64,000 nt of DNA from Carnobacterium viridans (GCF_900102725.1 NZ_FNJW01000008.1:1116001-1180000); one strand, 5' to 3'; positions 22,391 to 31,974 are shown, counted from the stretch's first letter. Made by a program: numbers and translations. Notes: generated by a model not told the origin, from the letters alone.

Positions 22391-23308
22391 TCAATTCAAA
22401 AATTCATTTATTGCTTGATAAGTAGCTGTCACTGGAGCTGCAATTTTAGGATAGGTAATAAATCCATGCACAGCTCCTCCAATACGTTGAATGACCACGT
22501 CATTTCCAGCTTCCTTTAAAGCTATACCATACATTTCTCCTTCGTCACGCAAAGGATCGAATTCAGCCGTTATAATCAATGTTTTAGGTTGATGGGTTAA
22601 GTCCGTTGCCATTAAAGGTGAAATATAAGGATTTTTACGATTAACGCTATTAGGCTCATACATTTCCATATATTCTTGAATTTTTTTTGCGGTTAATCCG
22701 TATTCATAACCATTCGTACGAATCGACTTAAATGGCGAACTTTTGGTATGGTTCCAATAAGTTACAGGATACAGTAATATCTGTTTATTGGGAATTTGTT
22801 TTCCTCTATCTCTTAATAATAAAGAAACTGCTGCAACTAAATTTCCGCCGGCTGAATCTCCAATCAACGTGATTTGTGACGCATCTAATAAACCGCTTAA
22901 TTCTAGTTGTGACATTAAGGTTTCTGCAACTTGGTAACAATCTTCCAAACCTGATGGGTACGGAAATTCGGGCGCTAGACGATAATCAACTGAATACACG
23001 ACTCTTCCTGTTAGATCAGCCATATTGATACAAGCACTCGTGTAGGTATCAATATCGCCTATTACCCAACCTCCTCCATGAAAAAAAATTAAGACATCTT
23101 CATTTAATGGTTCTTTAGGGTAAAATATTCGAACCGGAATATCATGTGATTGATCTTCTGAATAAATTTTCCTATCCATTATCCGATAGCTTTTTTTAGG
23201 CTTTCTTGAAAAGAGTTGTTGTGCTTTTCTTACCCAGACATAGTCTTCTTGCATATTTATTTTTGGTGAAGATACTACCTTTAATATCAATCGAACGAAT
23301 AAATTCAT
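22391..23308 (-). CDS. Alpha/beta hydrolase, HSL-type esterase
   Basis: 305 residues from ATG 23308. Oxyanion-hole motif FFHGGGWVIG, nucleophile motif IGDSAGGNL, acid region TAEFDPLRDEG and catalytic histidine in GAVHGFITY are all present, as in the hormone-sensitive-lipase group of carboxylesterases. It should hydrolyse short acyl esters. It is the first gene of the operon with the acyltransferase-like and DUF6320 genes (39 bases to the next start). Confidence 0.9.
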   Translation of the reverse strand: MNLFVRLILKVVSSPKINMQEDYVWVRKAQQLFSRKPKKSYRIMDRKIYSEDQSHDIPVRIFYPKEPLNEDVLIFFHGGGWVIGDIDTYTSACINMADLTGRVVYSVDYRLAPEFPYPSGLEDCYQVAETLMSQLELSGLLDASQITLIGDSAGGNLVAAVSLLLRDRGKQIPNKQILLYPVTYWNHTKSSPFKSIRTNGYEYGLTAKKIQEYMEMYEPNSVNRKNPYISPLMATDLTHQPKTLIITAEFDPLRDEGEMYGIALKEAGNDVVIQRIGGAVHGFITYPKIAAPVTATYQAINEFLN

Positions 23309-23410
23309 TGTTTTCCCTTTCACACTACACATTCTTTTTATTTTTAGCATGGGTTATTCAAATAAGATTGTCAAGTCAAACTATCCTTCTACTTTGTATG
23401 TCTTCCTAAT

Positions 23411-23445
23411 AAAAAAGGTTTAGGATATCTTTCATCCTAAACCTT
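23411..23445. terminator. Bidirectional terminator
   Basis: AAAAGGTTTAGGAT pairs with ATCCTAAACCTT, between the esterase promoter region and the DUF2512 remnant. Confidence 0.75.
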
Positions 23446-23463
23446 CCAATATAATCATTGAAC

Positions 23464-23781
23464 TTATTTCATTTTTCTTTCATCTGGTACAATATCTTGT
23501 TTTAATAACCATTTATGGAAGAACCATTCTGCTCCGCCAATTAAAATAGCAGGAATCAGTACTTTCATCCATAAGTCTGTTGTGTAGTCCATAGAAGCCA
23601 GATAAATCCATAAAATGACTGCTGCTGCTCCAGAGTCTGCAATTGTAGCTGCAACGTTCCCAATTTTTCTTAAAATCATCAAGTCTCCTAGCACATAAAT
23701 AAGCACGACAATAATGACCCCAACAATAGTAGAATCCATAAAGCTAACGTCATATATCCCTGTCAATACTGTTTGTGTCAA
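23464..23781 (-). pseudogene. DUF2512-type membrane protein, 5' end lost at an IS
   Basis: About 105 codons with four hydrophobic segments (STIVGVIIVVLIYVLGDLMI, ATIADSGAAAVILWIYLA, VLIPAILIGGAEWFF) typical of DUF2512/YndM proteins. The usual N-terminal first helix with an ATG and ribosome binding site is missing. The frame runs straight into the end of the ISLre2 element at about 23775, and only a TTG could open it. No matching N-terminal part was seen on the far side of the element. Confidence 0.6.
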
Positions 23782-25448
23782 GTTTTTCTCGGTCGTCCTA
23801 TCACTAAGCTATTTTGGCGTTCTACTGTTGTACACCCATCTGCTACCGCACGGCTTTGCCGCTTGCTGACCCATCTGTTTGGAGAACGTTCCGAAAAACA
23901 TGGAACCTTCCCCAAACAGACGGGAATTAACGAAAACTTTTTATTAACTGCCCCATTGCTGAAGAATGAGAGGTATACAACGGAATCGTTCCTCTCTTTG
24001 CACCAACGGACTGACGTGTTTTCTGATGCAGTAAAGAGGAGACACGAACGGTTTGTTTCACCTTACGTTGTTGTCTCGTGCTTCTAGTTTGCTGGTGAAG
24101 GTAAGCCTCACGTAACGTTTGATTTAGGATCCCTTGTTTCACTTTTACCATGGCTTCACAACCGGATTCGCTCCAATGCATCCCACGTTTTTTCATGCGA
24201 TACGAAATATGGCGTTGATTCGACTCAATCGCGCCTAAACCTCTAGCATCCTCTGGTACGTGTTCTATTTTTTTACGCCAATCAAAAATCCGATCCCAAT
24301 TTCTTAAGATATACGTCCGGAAATTAATCAGCTTTTCTACTGCTTGGGTGTCTTCTAAGGTACTTTCATAAGTGTCCAACCAAATCGTTAAAGTCTCTAA
24401 ATTATGTGTTTTAAGAGCTTGATGGATCTTCTGTTTAAAGAGAGTACTTTGTACACCAAAAGCACGATTCAAGCCTTGAGAGATGTGATATGCGTCTAAT
24501 TGATTCAACACGGGATAGTTCGATTGCGAAAAAGCTTCTTGAAATTTGTCTGCGGTATAGCCTGGTCCACCATCTCTATTGGTCATAATTTGAGCGTGTT
24601 GTAACGCGTAACGAGTCGCTGTAAAAGCTTGGACTTCTGCCCAAAAACCAGCTGTCTTTTTAGTCGTCATAATGGCTTTAGGCTCCTTCAAGGAGACTCT
24701 CTTTCCATTTTTATGCCAGCCTTCATAAACAATCGCATGACGAACCTCTAAACTTTTTTTCCTTGTTGTCCCACGAACAAATACGCCATCTGCTTCGGCA
24801 TAGAAATAATCGACTTTTTTTCCTTCTGGTAACGCTGCTGACTCTTCTAACTCGATCACCATGTCTTCGTCTTCACGCGCTTGTGCTTCTCCCACTCGTT
24901 TAAGGAGGCTGCCTACTGTTTGATGGCTTACCGTTACTGCTGTCCATTCTTTCAGTATTTCAGCGGTGTCCCGGTAGGTACACTTACTAGCTAACTCGGC
25001 TATTTTAACTTCTACGAGTGGACTGTGACGTTGGTGTTTTCGAATCCCCAACCACTCATCTCGTGGATAATGATTTTGACTCTCTTGATCTGCCATTAAG
25101 GTACGACGGTAACGGACAGGTCCAAAAATAAACTGGACTGTTTTCCAATCTTCTCGCTTTACTTTCCATCCTTCCTGTTGCTTTTGTTCTTTAATCGTTT
25201 GGTTTAGATGTGTGAACATCTCTCCGACTAATTCCGTGAATACTTCGTACATGTAAAGCTGAATGGATTCTTCTGTAGCGATTAAATCGCTTGATTCCTT
25301 TATTATTTCGTATACTTTTGATATAATTCTATCCATAAGAAGGCCTCTTCCATTTATGTATTTGCCGTGCAAGCATACATTTATGATAGAACGCCTTCTT
25401 ATTTTTTGCTAGTAAAAAAACAATATCTTCTCGAGAACTATTTTACAC
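23775..25448 (-). mobile_element. ISLre2-family insertion sequence
   Basis: About 1.67 kb with one transposase gene. Both ends begin GTGT followed by a related sequence (left GTGTCAAGTTTTTCTCG, right GTGTAAAATAGTTCTCG), and both have GGCGTTCTA some 40-60 bases inside. Flanks ATACTGTTT and ATACTTTCT could be a decayed 9-base target duplication. The ends are my estimate. Confidence 0.7.
23927..25336 (-). CDS. ISLre2-family transposase
   Basis: 469 residues from MDRIISKVYEI (25336). ISLre2 (UPF0236) hallmarks are visible: FIFGPVRYRRTLM, the acidic YFYAEADGVFV, TNRDGGPGYT and LDAYHISQGLNRAF, and the C-terminal ESNQRHISYRMKKRGMHWSE. The gene is uninterrupted, so the element may be active. It inserted into the DUF2512 gene. 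Confidence 0.9.
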   Translation of the reverse strand: MDRIISKVYEIIKESSDLIATEESIQLYMYEVFTELVGEMFTHLNQTIKEQKQQEGWKVKREDWKTVQFIFGPVRYRRTLMADQESQNHYPRDEWLGIRKHQRHSPLVEVKIAELASKCTYRDTAEILKEWTAVTVSHQTVGSLLKRVGEAQAREDEDMVIELEESAALPEGKKVDYFYAEADGVFVRGTTRKKSLEVRHAIVYEGWHKNGKRVSLKEPKAIMTTKKTAGFWAEVQAFTATRYALQHAQIMTNRDGGPGYTADKFQEAFSQSNYPVLNQLDAYHISQGLNRAFGVQSTLFKQKIHQALKTHNLETLTIWLDTYESTLEDTQAVEKLINFRTYILRNWDRIFDWRKKIEHVPEDARGLGAIESNQRHISYRMKKRGMHWSESGCEAMVKVKQGILNQTLREAYLHQQTRSTRQQRKVKQTVRVSSLLHQKTRQSVGAKRGTIPLYTSHSSAMGQLIKSFR

Positions 25449-25494
25449 ATACTTTCTTAAAAGGGGTATCAGTTGTACAGAATACTCTTTTAAC

Positions 25495-26001
25495 TTATAG
25501 GATGTTGATTTTCAAACTTTCCAAAACGTCTAAGGCTTCGTTATGCAATTTCTCAGTGGAACCTGCACATAAGTCTTTAAGCACTGTTATAGTTGCAAGC
25601 GGAAAAGAATTGTGCAGCATAATTGCATTTGATAAGACACACACATTCGTTTCTACCCCAACAAATTTAATGACTCTATCCGGATCATCTTCATATTGGT
25701 TTCTTAATTCTGCTGCATCCTCAGGAGAAATAGAATGGAATTTTTTCTTAATGGCTTTATGGTTTTTCAAGGCCTCTTTTAATGAATTAACTAATTTCAA
25801 TCCCCATTGCTTTTCTTCATCTGATCGATCATCGTCCTCTAATTCATGCTGATTTAACGTATAATAGACGGGTTCCCCCTTTTTTTCTTGTTCTTGTATT
25901 TCTTTAATTATTTTTGGTACTAATTCTTTAGCATTTGTAACTGAAAGGATTCCTTTATCTTCATCTACAAAATCATTTTGCATATCAATCACAAAAATCA
26001 T
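25495..26001 (-). CDS. Isochorismatase-family cysteine hydrolase
   Basis: 168 residues. The catalytic triad of the family is visible: aspartate in VIDMQNDFVDEDKG, lysine in AIKKKFHS, and cysteine in GVETNVCVLSNA. Members include nicotinamidase and related amide hydrolases. The substrate is not evident. GGGAGG precedes the ATG. Its downstream end lies about 45 bases from the ISLre2 end. Confidence 0.85.
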   Translation of the reverse strand: MIFVIDMQNDFVDEDKGILSVTNAKELVPKIIKEIQEQEKKGEPVYYTLNQHELEDDDRSDEEKQWGLKLVNSLKEALKNHKAIKKKFHSISPEDAAELRNQYEDDPDRVIKFVGVETNVCVLSNAIMLHNSFPLATITVLKDLCAGSTEKLHNEALDVLESLKINIL

Positions 26002-26097
26002 TTGATTTCCTCCCTTTTATAAAGTGCCAAAAGAGCTATACGATTTGTGTAACTCCATTAGGTATTAAAGAATTGACTATCTAGTGATGACTACTGA

Positions 26098-26601
26098 TTA
26101 TCCTGGTGGTAGAGTGGAATCATTAAAATTATCCTTCTCTGGGTCCTCTTTTGTTGTTCTAGGGTTCACCCCGACACCCGGAATGATAGGAATTGATCCG
26201 TATCCTGAATTCGTATTGCTTCCAGCCGGTGCAATAGGAATAACCTGCTGTTTTCTATCCTCATCCTCGTGATCTGTATCATCATCAATAATCACTACAT
26301 ATTCCCCATCTTTTATGGCCTTTGTGTATTCTTCTGTTTGTTTTTTACTAAAGTGATACTTTTTAAGTGGACTATCTTCTTCATTTGAAAAACCGTGTTT
26401 TACTTTTTCCCATACAGAAGATGATTCCTCTGTAGTATCAACCGTTTCAACCTCTGCTATGGTTAGACTTTTAATCGCTTCGATTTTTTCTTTTTTTGCC
26501 ACTACAGTAATATTATCTGACCTGTAACCTTCTTGTAGCAATTGTTCAACTTTTGCTGTTGTTTCTTCAATTGTAGAATAAGCTGCTTGAATTTTTTTCA
26601 T
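26098..26601 (-). CDS. General stress protein 17M-like (YflT domain)
   Basis: 167 residues. The N-terminal domain reads AAYSTIEETTAKVEQLLQEG, then NITVVAKK and KHGFSNEEDSP, ending YVVIIDDD; this is the alternating-sheet GSP17M/YflT domain. The C-terminal tail (about 120-167) is low-complexity, proline- and glycine-rich. A second protein with this domain is encoded at 47953. The function is unknown beyond stress association. AAGGTG precedes the ATG. Confidence 0.75.
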   Translation of the reverse strand: MKKIQAAYSTIEETTAKVEQLLQEGYRSDNITVVAKKEKIEAIKSLTIAEVETVDTTEESSSVWEKVKHGFSNEEDSPLKKYHFSKKQTEEYTKAIKDGEYVVIIDDDTDHEDEDRKQQVIPIAPAGSNTNSGYGSIPIIPGVGVNPRTTKEDPEKDNFNDSTLPPG

Positions 26602-26825
26602 CTACTTTCACACCTTCCATTTTTGCTTTCTATTTCTTATATCATATCAAATAAAACAAACGCTTCCAAAGATAATGCTTTTTGATTTTTTAATCTGGTT
26701 TACCGATTGGTTCGTTAGTTAGTTGCAATCGTTACTCAAAAAAAGACTTTACATGATATAATAAAAGAAAAAATCAAATTGGTATAGAAAAAAATTCTAT
26801 GCTTTTAAAGAAAAGAGTGTGACAT

Positions 26826-28463
26826 ATGAAAAGAACAGTTAAACAATTTAGTTTCTTAACACTTGCTTCCCTGGCAGTGTTAAGTGCATGTGGAAATACA
26901 GGACAAGAAAATACTGAAAATACTGGTGAAGAACAGCAAATATTAAATTTAGCTGCCGAATCAGAAATGGATACGATGGATACCACGATATCCACTACCA
27001 ATTTCACACCTATGAACAATGTCTTTGAAGGATTGATTACTTACGATCTAGAGGGAAATTTAGTACCTGGAAATGCAGCAGCTATGCCTGAAGTATCTGA
27101 AGATGGCTTAACCTACACTTTCACTCTTCGCGAAGATGCTAATTGGTCAAATGGAACTCCTGTAACAGCTGATGACTTTGTTTTTGCATGGAAAAGAATG
27201 GTAAATCCTGAAAATGGTTCTGGATATGCTTACTTATTTTCGGGAATCATTAACAATGCTGAAGCAATCCTAAACGGTGAAACACCTGTCGATGAACTAG
27301 GAGTAGAGGCTGTTGATGATAAAACGTTAAAAGTAACATTAGAAAAACCTGTTCCTTACTTTCTAGATGTCTTGACCATCCCCTCTTATTTTCCACAAAA
27401 TGAAGCTTTTGTAATGGAGCAAGGCGAGAACTATGGTCTGACTGCAGAAAATGCTATTTATAATGGTCCTTTCACACTAGTGAATTGGGATGCTGCTTCT
27501 GGAGATTCTTGGAAGTATGTAAAAAACGATGACTATTGGGACAAAGATACTGTTATATTAGATGAAATCAATACTCAAGTCGTTAAAGAAGTTGGTACAG
27601 GACTTAACTTATTTGAATCTGGCGAATTAGATTCTATTAATTTATCTGGCGATTTCGTCGCTCAGTATACAGAAAATCCTGATTTTAAAACGAATGGCAA
27701 AGCATGGATTAACTATATTGAAGTGAATCATGCCGTTCCAGAATTAGCGAATGAAAATATCCGTAAGGCGCTAACTTATGCCATCAATCGTCAAGGTTTT
27801 ACTGATAATGTTCTCTTAGATGGTTCTCAGCCAACATTTGGACATGTTCCGAATGGCTTAGCAAAAAATCCTGAAACAGGCGTTGATTTTCGAGAAGATG
27901 CTGGAGATGTCGTGGAATACAATGTAGAAACGGCTCAAGAAGCATGGCAAGCTGGTTTAGATGAATTGGGTACAGAGAGTATTTCATTAGAATTAACGAC
28001 TTCTGATTCTGAAGACAGTAAAAAATTAGCTGAATTCCTTCAAAGCGAGTTACAAAACAATTTACCTGGTTTAACGATTGATATCCGTCAAATGCCAGAT
28101 AACTCTAGATTAGACAATATTAAGTCTGGCAATTACGAAATAGCAACCTCTTACTGGTTAGCTGATTTTGCAGACCCTATTAATTTTGTTGAACGTTTTG
28201 ATACAGATATTAATCGCGGAAACTATTCATTTGAAAACATTGATGCGCTCATCGATCAAAGCAATCAACAATACGATGATGCCTTAGAAAGATGGAACAC
28301 TCTAATCGAAATTGAAAAAGTTGCTTTAGGCGAACATTATGTTCATGTTCCGGTTTATCAAACAGCTGAAGCTTATCTTGAGAAGCCTTATGTAAAAGAT
28401 ATTTATCGTCCAGTATTTGGTAGTCGAAGTTTTAAATATGCATCTATTGATTCTACAAAATAA
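26826..28463 (+). CDS. oppA: Oligopeptide ABC transporter substrate-binding lipoprotein
   Basis: 545 residues. Signal peptide and lipobox FLTLASLAVLSACGN with lipidated C21 or so. OppA-type blocks follow: YTFTLREDANWSNGTPVTAD (the family signature), RKALTYAINRQGF and FADPINFVERFD. It binds extracellular peptides for an Opp permease. No permease or ATPase genes adjoin, so it is an orphan receptor that would share another Opp complex. A TATAAT-like -10 lies at about 26756. Confidence 0.95.
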   Translation: MKRTVKQFSFLTLASLAVLSACGNTGQENTENTGEEQQILNLAAESEMDTMDTTISTTNFTPMNNVFEGLITYDLEGNLVPGNAAAMPEVSEDGLTYTFTLREDANWSNGTPVTADDFVFAWKRMVNPENGSGYAYLFSGIINNAEAILNGETPVDELGVEAVDDKTLKVTLEKPVPYFLDVLTIPSYFPQNEAFVMEQGENYGLTAENAIYNGPFTLVNWDAASGDSWKYVKNDDYWDKDTVILDEINTQVVKEVGTGLNLFESGELDSINLSGDFVAQYTENPDFKTNGKAWINYIEVNHAVPELANENIRKALTYAINRQGFTDNVLLDGSQPTFGHVPNGLAKNPETGVDFREDAGDVVEYNVETAQEAWQAGLDELGTESISLELTTSDSEDSKKLAEFLQSELQNNLPGLTIDIRQMPDNSRLDNIKSGNYEIATSYWLADFADPINFVERFDTDINRGNYSFENIDALIDQSNQQYDDALERWNTLIEIEKVALGEHYVHVPVYQTAEAYLEKPYVKDIYRPVFGSRSFKYASIDSTK

Positions 28464-28485
28464 GTCTAACTAAATGAAATCCAGC

Positions 28486-28525
28486 GAAAACAACTCTTGT
28501 TCTAGAAAGAACAGGGTTGTTTTTG
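28486..28525 (+). terminator. Terminator of oppA
   Basis: AAAACAACTCTTGTTC pairs with GAACAGGGTTGTTTT, followed by T. Confidence 0.8.
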
Positions 28526-28626
28526 CTTATTTAATTTTGCATAAAATTACTGTATAACGAGAATTTATACTTTTTTTAAGTATTTTCCTATATACTAAAG
28601 CAATAACTTATTTAAGGAGCTTATTA

Positions 28627-29472
28627 ATGAAATTAAAAATTGTAACCGATTCAACCGTTGAATTAACCGACGAAGAAACTGCTCGTTACGGTATCACGAT
28701 CGTACCTTTATCTTCTACAATTGATGGAGTAGTTTATCATGATGATATCGAAATAACAAATGAAGAATTTTTACAAAAAATGCAACAGTCGCCTACATTG
28801 CCAAAATCTTCTCAGCCTCCCGTTGGGAAATTTTTAGAGACCTACAACACATTAACAGCTGACGGAAGTGAAGTTTTATCTATTCACGTAACTGAAACCT
28901 TAAGTGGAACAGTTCAATCAGCGCATCAAGCTGCAAAGTTAGCTGATGGCGATGTAACTGTTATCGATTCTAAATTTTGCGCACGCGGTATGGCTTTTCA
29001 AGTCCTAGCTGCAGCTGAATTTGCTGAAAAAGCTTCATCAATAGAGGAGGTCCTTGATCATTTAGAAGATATAAAATCTAGAACCATCCTTTATATCAGC
29101 ATTGCAAACCTTGAGAACATGATAAAAGGCGGCCGCATTGGTAAAACGATGGGAAAATTTACTTCTTTATTGAATATCAAAGCAACTCTAGAAATGACGG
29201 ATGGAAAACTGCATTCAGATTCTAAGGGACGGGGAACGAAGTCAATTGTGAAGCGTTACAAGGAAATCTGTCACACGCTTCATGATGCACCTAAAAAAGT
29301 TGTTGCTATCGGTTTTACTCATGTTGGTATGAGCGAATACTCAACGACTATCTTAGAGCTATTAAAAACAACCTTTCCTCATGTTGAACCAATGGTCTCT
29401 TATGGTAGTCCTAGTGTGATGACACATGCAGGTCCAGAAGCTATTTCCGTTCAATTTTTATTAGAAAAATAA
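28627..29472 (+). CDS. degV: DegV-family fatty-acid-binding protein
   Basis: 281 residues. KIVTDSTVELTDEETARYGI at the start, TLPKSSQPPVGKFLETYN, ETLSGTVQSAHQAA, and GGRIGKTMGKFTSLLNIKAT are the DegV blocks that bind a fatty acid carboxylate. Members with this architecture act as FakB, presenting fatty acids to the kinase FakA; that role is an inference here. AAGGAG precedes the ATG. Confidence 0.92.
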   Translation: MKLKIVTDSTVELTDEETARYGITIVPLSSTIDGVVYHDDIEITNEEFLQKMQQSPTLPKSSQPPVGKFLETYNTLTADGSEVLSIHVTETLSGTVQSAHQAAKLADGDVTVIDSKFCARGMAFQVLAAAEFAEKASSIEEVLDHLEDIKSRTILYISIANLENMIKGGRIGKTMGKFTSLLNIKATLEMTDGKLHSDSKGRGTKSIVKRYKEICHTLHDAPKKVVAIGFTHVGMSEYSTTILELLKTTFPHVEPMVSYGSPSVMTHAGPEAISVQFLLEK

Positions 29473-29493
29473 AAATTGTAGGTAAACTACATT

Positions 29494-29538
29494 TAAAAAG
29501 CCACTTCATCTAATGTTTATAGATGGTGTGGCTTTTTA
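29494..29538. terminator. Terminator of degV
   Basis: AAAAAGCCAC.TCATCT pairs with AGATGGTGTGGCTTTTT. Confidence 0.8.
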
Positions 29539-29572
29539 AATGTTCTTTTTATAAGTACTACGCTTACCAATA

Positions 29573-29755
29573 GACGCCACTCTTCCATGAAATGCCCCTT
29601 AACGGAAGAGTGGCGTTGAAAAAGTGCCGCACTTATCCATGAAACGGCCTCTCATGGATAAGTGACACCAAAAATGATCCTCACTTTTCCATTAAAGTTA
29701 GTTTCATGGCGAAGTGAATCTAGAATACTGCCTCACTCTTCCATGAAAAAATAAG
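29573..29755. repeat. Tandem array of ~51-base imperfect palindromes
   Basis: Three complete hairpins (29573-29617, 29624-29668, 29676-29720) and one half unit (from about 29727) repeat at a spacing of 51-52 bases. Each has an arm like CACTCTTCCATGAAA facing a complementary arm like ATGGATAAGTG. The units differ, but changes in one arm are often matched in the other (for example CTCTTCC with GGAAGAG in unit 1, CTTATCC with GGATAAG in unit 2). It is not a CRISPR: the repeats are palindromic and contain the variable part. Confidence 0.8.
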
Positions 29756-29820
29756 TTGGATTTAAAAACCCTCTATTATTATACATTTATTAGATAAAAC
29801 TTTTATTCAGACAGTTCACA

Positions 29821-30579
29821 TTATATTTTCAACTGTTTTCGTTCCGTATAAAATTCCTTATACGCCATATAACTTGCACTAACGGATGCGATACTTGTAG
29901 TAGATAATAGCATGAAAGTCACCATAATTTGATATTTGATCGCGTGTGTTGGATCAACTCCAGCAAACATCAAGCCTGACATCATGCCGGGCAGACTGAC
30001 AATCCCAATCGTTTTTGCTGAATCAATTGTTGGTGACATACCTGCACGAATGCTATCACGCACAATTGAACGAGATGCTTGCTTTAAATCTGCACCTAAA
30101 GCTAATTTTTCTAAAACTTGTTGTCGTTGATCAGTAAATTTTGCATTCAAATTTCGGTAACAGATGCCAATAGCAATCATAGAATTACTAGCAATCATTC
30201 CTGAAATTGGAATCACTTGTGAAGGAATAAATAACACCGAACCTGACATGACTAAAACGAGTAACGTTAAACTTGTTGCAGTAAAAATAGCAATAAACGA
30301 AATTTTAAATGCATGTGATAAGCCTTTGCTCCTCTTTCCTGCATTAAAAGAAGCATTAAAAATAATGACTAACACGAGTGCTAATGTTACTACTGTATTG
30401 TTTAACTTGAAAACGTAGCCTAATAAATAACCAACTGCAAATAATTGGATAACGGCTCGAAAAACGCTCAGAAGGATATCTTTTCCCAATCCTAACTTTT
30501 CTTTGTATACAATCATAAGTGCTATTCCAACTAACGCTGTGGCAAATAATAATGACGTGTTATTAATAGCTAGATTCAT
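29821..30579 (-). CDS. fetB: FetB-type ABC transporter permease (UPF0014)
   Basis: 252 residues with about six hydrophobic segments. The UPF0014/YbbM signature GASFNAGKR-like NASFNAGKRSKGL and RDSIRAGMSPTIDSAKTIGI with VSLPGMMSGLMFAGVDP are clear. In E. coli FetAB exports iron and improves resistance to oxidative stress. The gene overlaps the stop codon of fetA by 4 bases (ATGA), so the two are coupled. Confidence 0.9.
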   Translation of the reverse strand: MNLAINNTSLLFATALVGIALMIVYKEKLGLGKDILLSVFRAVIQLFAVGYLLGYVFKLNNTVVTLALVLVIIFNASFNAGKRSKGLSHAFKISFIAIFTATSLTLLVLVMSGSVLFIPSQVIPISGMIASNSMIAIGICYRNLNAKFTDQRQQVLEKLALGADLKQASRSIVRDSIRAGMSPTIDSAKTIGIVSLPGMMSGLMFAGVDPTHAIKYQIMVTFMLLSTTSIASVSASYMAYKEFYTERKQLKI

Positions 30580-31229
30580 TTAGAGACCTCCATTTCACCA
30601 TTAACAAGTTGAATAATCCGACTGGATAATTGAATTTCCACTGGATTATGTGTCACCCATAATACGGTCACCCCTTGTTCATGGTTGAGTGTATGAATCA
30701 ATTTGCGAACAATTTCTTGGTTTTCTGAATCCAAGGCGCTGGTTACTTCATCTAATAAAATTACTTTAGGTAAAAATAATAGATTGCGGATCAATGCCAC
30801 TCTTTGTTTTTCTCCACCTGACAAAGTATTCACTGATTTAGCTAAATACTCTTCTCCCAAACCGACTTCGTTTAAAGCGGATAACGCTTTTTGCTTATCA
30901 AAGGTTTGATTTCTAATTTCATAAGGAAAAACTAAATTATCTTCTACTGTTTTGTCAAACAGTGTGGCTGTTTGAAAACAATAGGACACTTCCTTTCTAT
31001 AACTAGTCGGCTCATAATCTTCAACTCGTTTATTTTGATAAAGGATTTCTCCGGAAGTTTGAGATAACATGGAAGCAATAATCTTTAAAAGTGTACTTTT
31101 CCCACTTCCAGATGGGCCAGTAATCGTCACAAATTCTCCTTCTTCAACAGAAAAATCAAGGCCTTTTAAAATAACTTTCCCTTCTGCTTCATAGCCTAAT
31201 TGATTAATAGTCAAAAGTGGTGCATTCAT
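30576..31229 (-). CDS. fetA: FetA-type ABC transporter ATPase
   Basis: 217 residues. Walker A GPSGSGKST (about residues 39-47), Q-loop CFQTATLF, signature LSGGEKQR, Walker B VILLDEVTSALD and H-loop VTHN are all present. It energises the UPF0014 permease encoded directly downstream. Iron export is inferred from the E. coli pair. Confidence 0.92.
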   Translation of the reverse strand: MNAPLLTINQLGYEAEGKVILKGLDFSVEEGEFVTITGPSGSGKSTLLKIIASMLSQTSGEILYQNKRVEDYEPTSYRKEVSYCFQTATLFDKTVEDNLVFPYEIRNQTFDKQKALSALNEVGLGEEYLAKSVNTLSGGEKQRVALIRNLLFLPKVILLDEVTSALDSENQEIVRKLIHTLNHEQGVTVLWVTHNPVEIQLSSRIIQLVNGEMEVSK

Positions 31230-31301
31230 TTATCTTCCTCCTGAATAACGTTTATGTATAACCAATTTATTAAAAAATAGGTTCATTAAATCTAGGATAA
31301 C

Positions 31302-31340
31302 AAAAAAACTGCCAAACCCAAAAGAAAAGGTTGGCAGTTT
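31302..31340 (-). terminator. Terminator of the PepSY lipoprotein gene
   Basis: AAACTGCCAAACC pairs with GGTTGGCAGTTT; the T run lies on the minus-strand side. Confidence 0.85.
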
Positions 31341-31347
31341 ATCTAGT

Positions 31348-31974
31348 TTAGTCGTTATCTGTAGATAAGAATTCACCAGTTTCAGCATTTAAAAGTACAT
31401 CTACTTCATTGTTTCCTTCTTCAAACTCCCCTGTAAAGACAGGTGTTTTTATATCATCATCAACTTCTAGGTTCCAAGAAACCATAGTAGCATTAGGAGC
31501 TTCTTCTTCAGAACTAGCAATCAATTCATCTATAGGCATTACATCATCTGTCATCAATTCTTGATCGTCAAAGTCTGAGTCTTTCTTTTCTGTATTGTTT
31601 TTTGTTTCTTCGCCAGTTTCAGCGTTAACTTCCCATTCAATTTCCTGAGTATCATCAAAACCATTGATTTCAAAAGTATACTCGCCAAAATCTTTGTCGA
31701 AATCCACTGAAGAAATAGCTGCATCAGGATAAGCTTCTTGGAAATCAGCAACTGCTTGTTCATAGGTTACTGAAAAGCTCTTCCCTTCAAAATTTGTTGA
31801 TGACGTAGAACTAGAATCTGCTGAATTTGACGTGGCAGAACTTTCCATCGAACTAGATGCTTCTGACTCTGGTGTCGAAGTAGGTGCTTCTTCGTTAGGA
31901 GTTTCCGTTCCACAAGCTGCTAATAATGCAAGAGCACTTCCACTAATCAAACCTAATTTTACTTTAGCTAACAT
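31348..31974 (-). CDS. Lipoprotein with two PepSY-like repeats
   Basis: 208 residues. Signal and lipobox GSALALLAACGTE. A serine/threonine/glutamate-rich linker (about residues 24-62) leads to one PepSY-like unit (VTYEQAVADFQEAYPDAAIS with YTFEINGFDDTQEIEWEVNA and ETGE) and a second, shorter one (ATMVSWNLEVDDD with EVDVLLNAETGEF). PepSY domains often inhibit or modulate extracytoplasmic enzymes. GGAGATG precedes the start. Single-gene unit. Confidence 0.8.
   Translation of the reverse strand: MLAKVKLGLISGSALALLAACGTETPNEEAPTSTPESEASSSMESSATSNSADSSSTSSTNFEGKSFSVTYEQAVADFQEAYPDAAISSVDFDKDFGEYTFEINGFDDTQEIEWEVNAETGEETKNNTEKKDSDFDDQELMTDDVMPIDELIASSEEEAPNATMVSWNLEVDDDIKTPVFTGEFEEGNNEVDVLLNAETGEFLSTDND

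Noticed and set aside
23773-24087. Plus-strand ORF across the ISLre2 end
   Set aside because: It overlaps the transposase gene on the other strand, has no ribosome binding site and no recognisable content.
29573-29755. CRISPR array
   Set aside because: The repeated units are palindromic and vary internally; there is no constant repeat with unique spacers and no cas gene.
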